Below, one piece after another: positions 55,971-62,520 of a stretch of DNA of 62,520 nt (the first letter of the stretch is position 1; each line of letters opens with the position of its first letter). The translations under genes and the position numbers were made by a program. The notes beneath the pieces were generated by a model. That model ran no database searches. It worked only from the letters and a program-made list of their open reading frames with translations, and was not told the origin of the DNA. This DNA is from Spirogloea muscicola (lineage: Eukaryota > Streptophyta > Zygnematophyceae > Spirogloeales > Spirogloeaceae): contig WELB01000071.1 in NCBI GenBank assembly GCA_009602725.1, positions 64,059 to 126,578 of the forward strand, given 5' to 3'.

Positions 55971-56130
55971 TCAGTAGTTACGAGTGAGGAGCCGCAGATC
56001 CGACAGACTAGCTGCCGGAAAACTATCCCCCTGCCGAAAGCCAGAGGCCGCAGCGAGAGCACGGCCAGCACGCAGGTGTAGAGCATGGGCCATGGACTGC
56101 TGGAGGGACACTGACAATCTCATCCAGTAT
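55971..56130 (-). pseudogene. LINE-like C-terminal fragment, reversed
   Basis: The minus strand reads MRLSVSLQQSMAHALHLRAG through SDLRLLTRNY to a stop at 55971-55973. It lies head to head with the next copy. Confidence 0.6.
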
Positions 56131-56169
56131 ACCGCAGTACGTAGATGCAGTAGCTCTACTCGCCCTCGG

Positions 56170-56557
56170 ACTGGCACACATTGCTCTTCACGCAGTGGGA
56201 GGTGCTGAGCAGAAAAAGCTCCGACACTACTCAGACTACCCCCGCAGTGACCACCTCCTCCCGGCCCCAATCGACACTTTCGGCTGCTTGGGTCCTCGCT
56301 TCCATACCCTACTCGAGAACATAGCGAGTCTGGGATATGCACGACGCGAGGATATGCTCCCAGCCCAGATGGGTATGCCGGCAGCCTGTCTGTCATTTTT
56401 GCGACGTCGAGTGTCAGCCTGTCTGCAGCGAGCTCAGGCGTATGCTCTGCATCAGAAAGCTGGTCGAGCCTTAGCTGCTGGCACAAGAGATAGTCAATCG
56501 CCGTCCGGTATTCGAGCGTCAGCTAGCGACCTCTATGTGCTGACTCGTGGTTACTGA
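56170..56557 (+). pseudogene. LINE-like C-terminal fragment
   Basis: PAPIDTFGCLGPRF, TLLENIASLGYARRE, FLRRRVSACLQRAQAYALHQ and SASDLYVLTRGY, stop 56555-56557. A diverged paralogue of 55224-55670 by pattern. Confidence 0.6.
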
Positions 56558-56987
56558 GCGGGTCAGCTTAGCAGCAGGTGACGTACATTTGTCCAATGTG
56601 CTTGCCTTTGTACTTGGCCACACATGGCCTCCCCATCTCTTAATACACACGCATTTTCCCGCGCCCTCGGACTGGCCTCTCACAGCCATTGCCTAGATTG
56701 GAATAACTGTTTCTCATCGCTGCGAATCATCCCTGTATGCATGGCTTTCACGGCCACCCTTTCAAGCAGCCGCGTTCTCTGTGCTGACCACCTAGCTGGG
56801 CGACAAGCAACCTGCCAGGCGCCACGCCAGCACCGCGGGGCGGCGGTCGCGCAGCGGCGGCGGCGAGGGCGGCGGCCGCGGCAGNAGCGCGCGCTCCGCA
56901 CATTGCCGCCGCGGAGGGGCCCGACGGCGGCGCCGGAGCCCGAGGCACGGTCGTGTCCTGCTCTCTCGCCGCCAGGCTCCCAGCACG
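56558..56987 (+). other. Intergenic, probable upstream region of the next gene
   Basis: 56640-56720 still contains LINE-tail words (CTGGCCTCTCACAGCCATTG). From 56820 the sequence becomes very GC-rich (GGCGGCGG), as in the 5' region of the E2 gene. No TATA box seen. Confidence 0.4.
56885..56885. other. Single ambiguous base (N)
   Basis: One N in a CGGCGG low-complexity stretch. Confidence 0.95.
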
Positions 56988-58599
56988 ATGCTGGCCACCG
57001 CGCTGCATGGGCTGCCGCTGCTTCGGGCCGTGCCCGCAGCCCCCCGGCGGCCTGGCTGCCCAAACCTGGGCTCCTCGAGGGCATCCATGGCCGGCCGAGG
57101 CCGCCGAAGCCTGGTCGGTCCGCCGTGCGGGGCCGCTGCTCCCCCCTACATCGTGCCGGCAGGCCACAAGCAGGCCGGCAAGCCGCTGGCAGCCGGCCTT
57201 GCGCGGGCGGCCATCGTGACGCCGACGGTGGAGTGGGCCGTGCGCATGTGCGCATACTACGTGCTGCTGCGCGTCGGCATTACGGGCAAGCGGCCGGCCG
57301 CCGCCTCGGCCGGTGCTTCTGCTGTTGCTGGTGAGCTTTCCCCCGTGGAGTGGCCGGCCATGGAAAGACCTGCAATGTATGTCATAGCGCCGGCTTCCGA
57401 CAGCTGCGCACCCAATTGAACGGCCGGCTTGCCAGCTGCAGCCGAAGGTCGCCGACCACGTCATAGCTGCGCTGCGGCAGTGCATCTCGTGGTGTGCTAG
57501 TACAAAGAGGCCTCGTCCGACCACCACATCAGCAAAGGGGCATCCAGCACTTCGGCAGCTTTGCAGCTCGAAGCTCTGCGGCAGCCTTTGGCCTCTCTTT
57601 GCGCGTGAATGTAACTGATACTCTGCTTGCCGCATCCTTGGAATACGGCCTCCAGCTGGAGGTGACGACAGCACACCGCTTTTAGGTCTCCTCCCTGAAT
57701 GGCTGAAGGACTTCCTTGGTGGCGAGTCAGGCGAGCGCTCGGTACCCCTGGGCCTGCTCTTTACCCTTGAGCTGCGCTCGCGCTTATACAGGCCCTGTGA
57801 CAAAGCACCTCATGCTGTCGTACAGTCTACACTGGAAGCCCAAGGGCCATCCTCACAGGCTTCCGCACCATTTCATGAGTTGCAGCAAGCCTGCGACACG
57901 GTCATAGTCAACATGTTAGCTTCTCTGACTCACACTGCACTTCTTCAGGGGGCAGCTATCCTATCTGTACTATTGTCTTGATTCACACTGGACCTAGAAA
58001 CAACTCTAAGCAGCAGGTCATGGTGCCCCTGACTGCTAAATGGCAAGGGATGGCGCGCAGAAGCGAAGAAGGCGAGGCAGGCCATGCGCCTCACATCCAA
58101 GTGGAAGACTAGCACTAAGGGCACACTTGTGCGTAAGCTTCGAGTGCCCTCCAAGAGTGAGGGCAGGCGGATGCTTCAGCATATCTGCGGTGTGCTCTCA
58201 GACGATGAGCTCTTCTTTGATGCAGGAGTGCAGAAGGTGCGTCATGCCTCGCCTGCCACTTCGACAAGCATTGCTTGACTCACTGTACACGGTTGCTAAT
58301 GATGTTGTTTACATTGATGGATGTGGCGCTGAGATGGCCATTGGCTCACATCACGACTGAAGACCTTCTCCAGACTGACGATCCGCACGCTTCATTGCAA
58401 GCAGACATGCCAAATACGGCGAGAAAGTGCCCACGGAGAATCTGTGTGCAGCAGCAACGTCCGAGCTTTATTTGATGAGCTGCCCACGCCGCACCTGGAG
58501 CTGGAGATTACGGTCTTCCCCCCGGGGCCCATCACTTCGGTGGAGTACGAACGGGCAGCCAAACTTGAAACAGCCCTCAAGACTGGCCGAACTATCTAA
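56988..58599 (+). CDS. Unrecognised intron-containing gene (model incomplete, possibly two genes)
   Basis: Candidate first exon 56988-57330 (ATG; MLATALHGLPLLRAVPAAP, Arg/Ala/Pro-rich like an organelle-targeting sequence, then a hydrophobic AVRMCAYYVLLRVGI) ending at GTGAGC. It is phase-compatible with an exon from 57686 after TTTAG (LLPEWLKDFLGGESGERSVP, LGLLFTLELRSRLYRP). Further candidates are 58061-58236 (AKKARQAMRLTSKWK, LRVPSKSEGRRMLQHICGVL, ending at GTGCGT) and 58405-58599 (VRALFDELPTPHLELEITVF, PPGPITSVEYERAAKLE, stop TAA at 58597). The last two join in phase; the link between 57686 and 58061 is unresolved. I do not recognise the family. The word VMVPLTAKWQG near 58020 faintly recalls prefoldin, but not enough to call. 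Confidence 0.4.
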
Positions 58600-59343
58600 T
58601 TAGCTCTTATTCCCTCTGATTGAGATGCCTTCCTGTCATGTCATGCCTGCTCAAGTGAGTGCCTTATTTGCTAATTACCTCGGCAATATAGCAGAGCAGA
58701 GCCGCTACCCATATTCACTTTGCAGAGGCACACTAAAATGAGCTTCATTTTGATACACTGAGATTATGGTTACTTGAAAATATGAATTTGGCTCATGAAT
58801 CACTTGTGCATGAATATTGGCAAGATGTGCTACAGACTGGAAAAATGACACTTTGAGGCTCGCCATTTCTGTTCATATTGCTCAGGATGGTATCATCCTC
58901 GAAGATTGCTCAAACACAGGTCAAACCGCTTTCTGCAGATCCAGGGTACTAAGGTGGACAAAGGCCAAGTGGTAGTTTGTTTTGCTAAATCAATACCTGC
59001 ACTAAGTCAAGGAAGTAAGGCAAAGCAATTGCAACCTGGATGAGGTGCCAGCAGGCCAATGTATAAGCCCTTCGTGTGTGGCTTATCAAAGGAGCCAGGC
59101 TCCCCAAGCTTTGACAGATAAGAGATAAAGTGACCGCTCAATCCTAAGAAGGCTCGCTGACTACATCTGGTACTAGTCCAGGTGGGGACTCGCAGCATAC
59201 ACAGTTGGGTGTCGAGCTCTCACTGATTCAAGTCGCTGACTGCTTCACCTGTTCAAGAGAAGCAACTATTGAGCATGCGGCTGCTTGCTTGAAGATCTTA
59301 CAAGGGATTCCTAGATCAAAACTGACTTGCTGCAAGATGCTTG
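58600..59343. other. AT-richer intergenic region with a possible reversed gypsy scrap
   Basis: 58600-59000 shows no coding pattern. On the minus strand 59200-59020 reads QRAFLGLSGHFISYLSKLGE, resembling the RSFLGLxGYYRRFI segment after gypsy RT; it is short and isolated. The rest is probably the 3' flank shared by the two converging genes. Confidence 0.4.

Positions 59344-62520
<3,177 letters not shown>

Noticed and set aside
56680-57803. Long minus-strand ORFs over the unrecognised gene
   Set aside because: Low-complexity Arg/Ala/Pro translation opposite GC-rich sequence, without splice-consistent or family-like features.
58010-58060. Prefoldin-like motif VMVPLT
   Set aside because: One short word without the surrounding coiled-coil pattern or a phase-compatible exon.

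Overview
The window looks like a GC-rich nuclear contig from a green alga. A trebouxiophyte or other chlorophyte is an inference; I cannot name the species. The evidence is: two intron-containing host genes with GT-AG junctions, an E2 ubiquitin-conjugating enzyme at 696-2164 (+) and a beta-amylase with an Ala/Arg/Pro-rich, transit-peptide-like start at 59344-62376 (-); a fragment of plant-type mitochondrial small-subunit rRNA; and Ty3/gypsy retrotransposons with chromodomains whose primer-binding sites match the plant initiator tRNA-Met complement. No prokaryotic operon, CRISPR array, phage or virus system is visible.

Layout. 1-545: tail of a LINE-like element. 546-2164: E2 gene. 2165-3604: no recognisable gene. 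3605-54540: about 51 kb of almost uninterrupted LTR-retrotransposon debris. 54541-56557: four decayed LINE-like C-terminal tails. 56988-58599: an unrecognised, probably host, gene. 59344-62376: beta-amylase. 62377-62520: an Illumina adapter and a poly-T run, which are assembly artefacts. A 297-bp pure poly-A tract (22035-22331) and two single Ns (21248, 56885) also mark assembly-sensitive spots.

The LTR nest can be read from target-site duplications (TSDs). I distinguish seven LTR families, called A to G here, about 530-870 bp long and mostly bounded by TG...CA. At least 15 insertions have 5-bp TSDs, 12 of them exact. The clearest stack is 23607-37168. An old chromovirus (LTRs 23607-24688 and 36621-37168) has its left LTR split by a solo A LTR. 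Its gag is split by a 4.66-kb element (26076-30738) that keeps both LTRs, the primer-binding site and the polypurine tract but lacks the reverse-transcriptase core and most of integrase. Its gag is split again by a solo D LTR, which carries a solo C LTR, and gag-protease is split by a reversed solo A LTR. Removing the insertions rejoins the gag reading.

No intact gag-pol remains. The longest healthy pieces are a protease-RT stretch with YLDD at 33860-34920 and an integrase reading frame with the D,D,E triad at 40844-41797. A second, much more decayed gypsy lineage occurs three times (3605-5393, 8649-11562 and reversed at 37169-39580). The LTR families differ in most of their sequence but share a 3' cassette: a GC hairpin, a TTCCGCTG box, a GGGGTT/AAACCCC inverted repeat, AATAAGGAC-like sequence and a small hairpin with a CTGYGTGT-like loop. 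I found no convincing novel functional system. The most useful observations are the TSD-resolved nest, the deletion-derivative element with repeat-bearing Gag, the shared LTR cassette, the mitochondrial rRNA insertion and the assembly artefacts.
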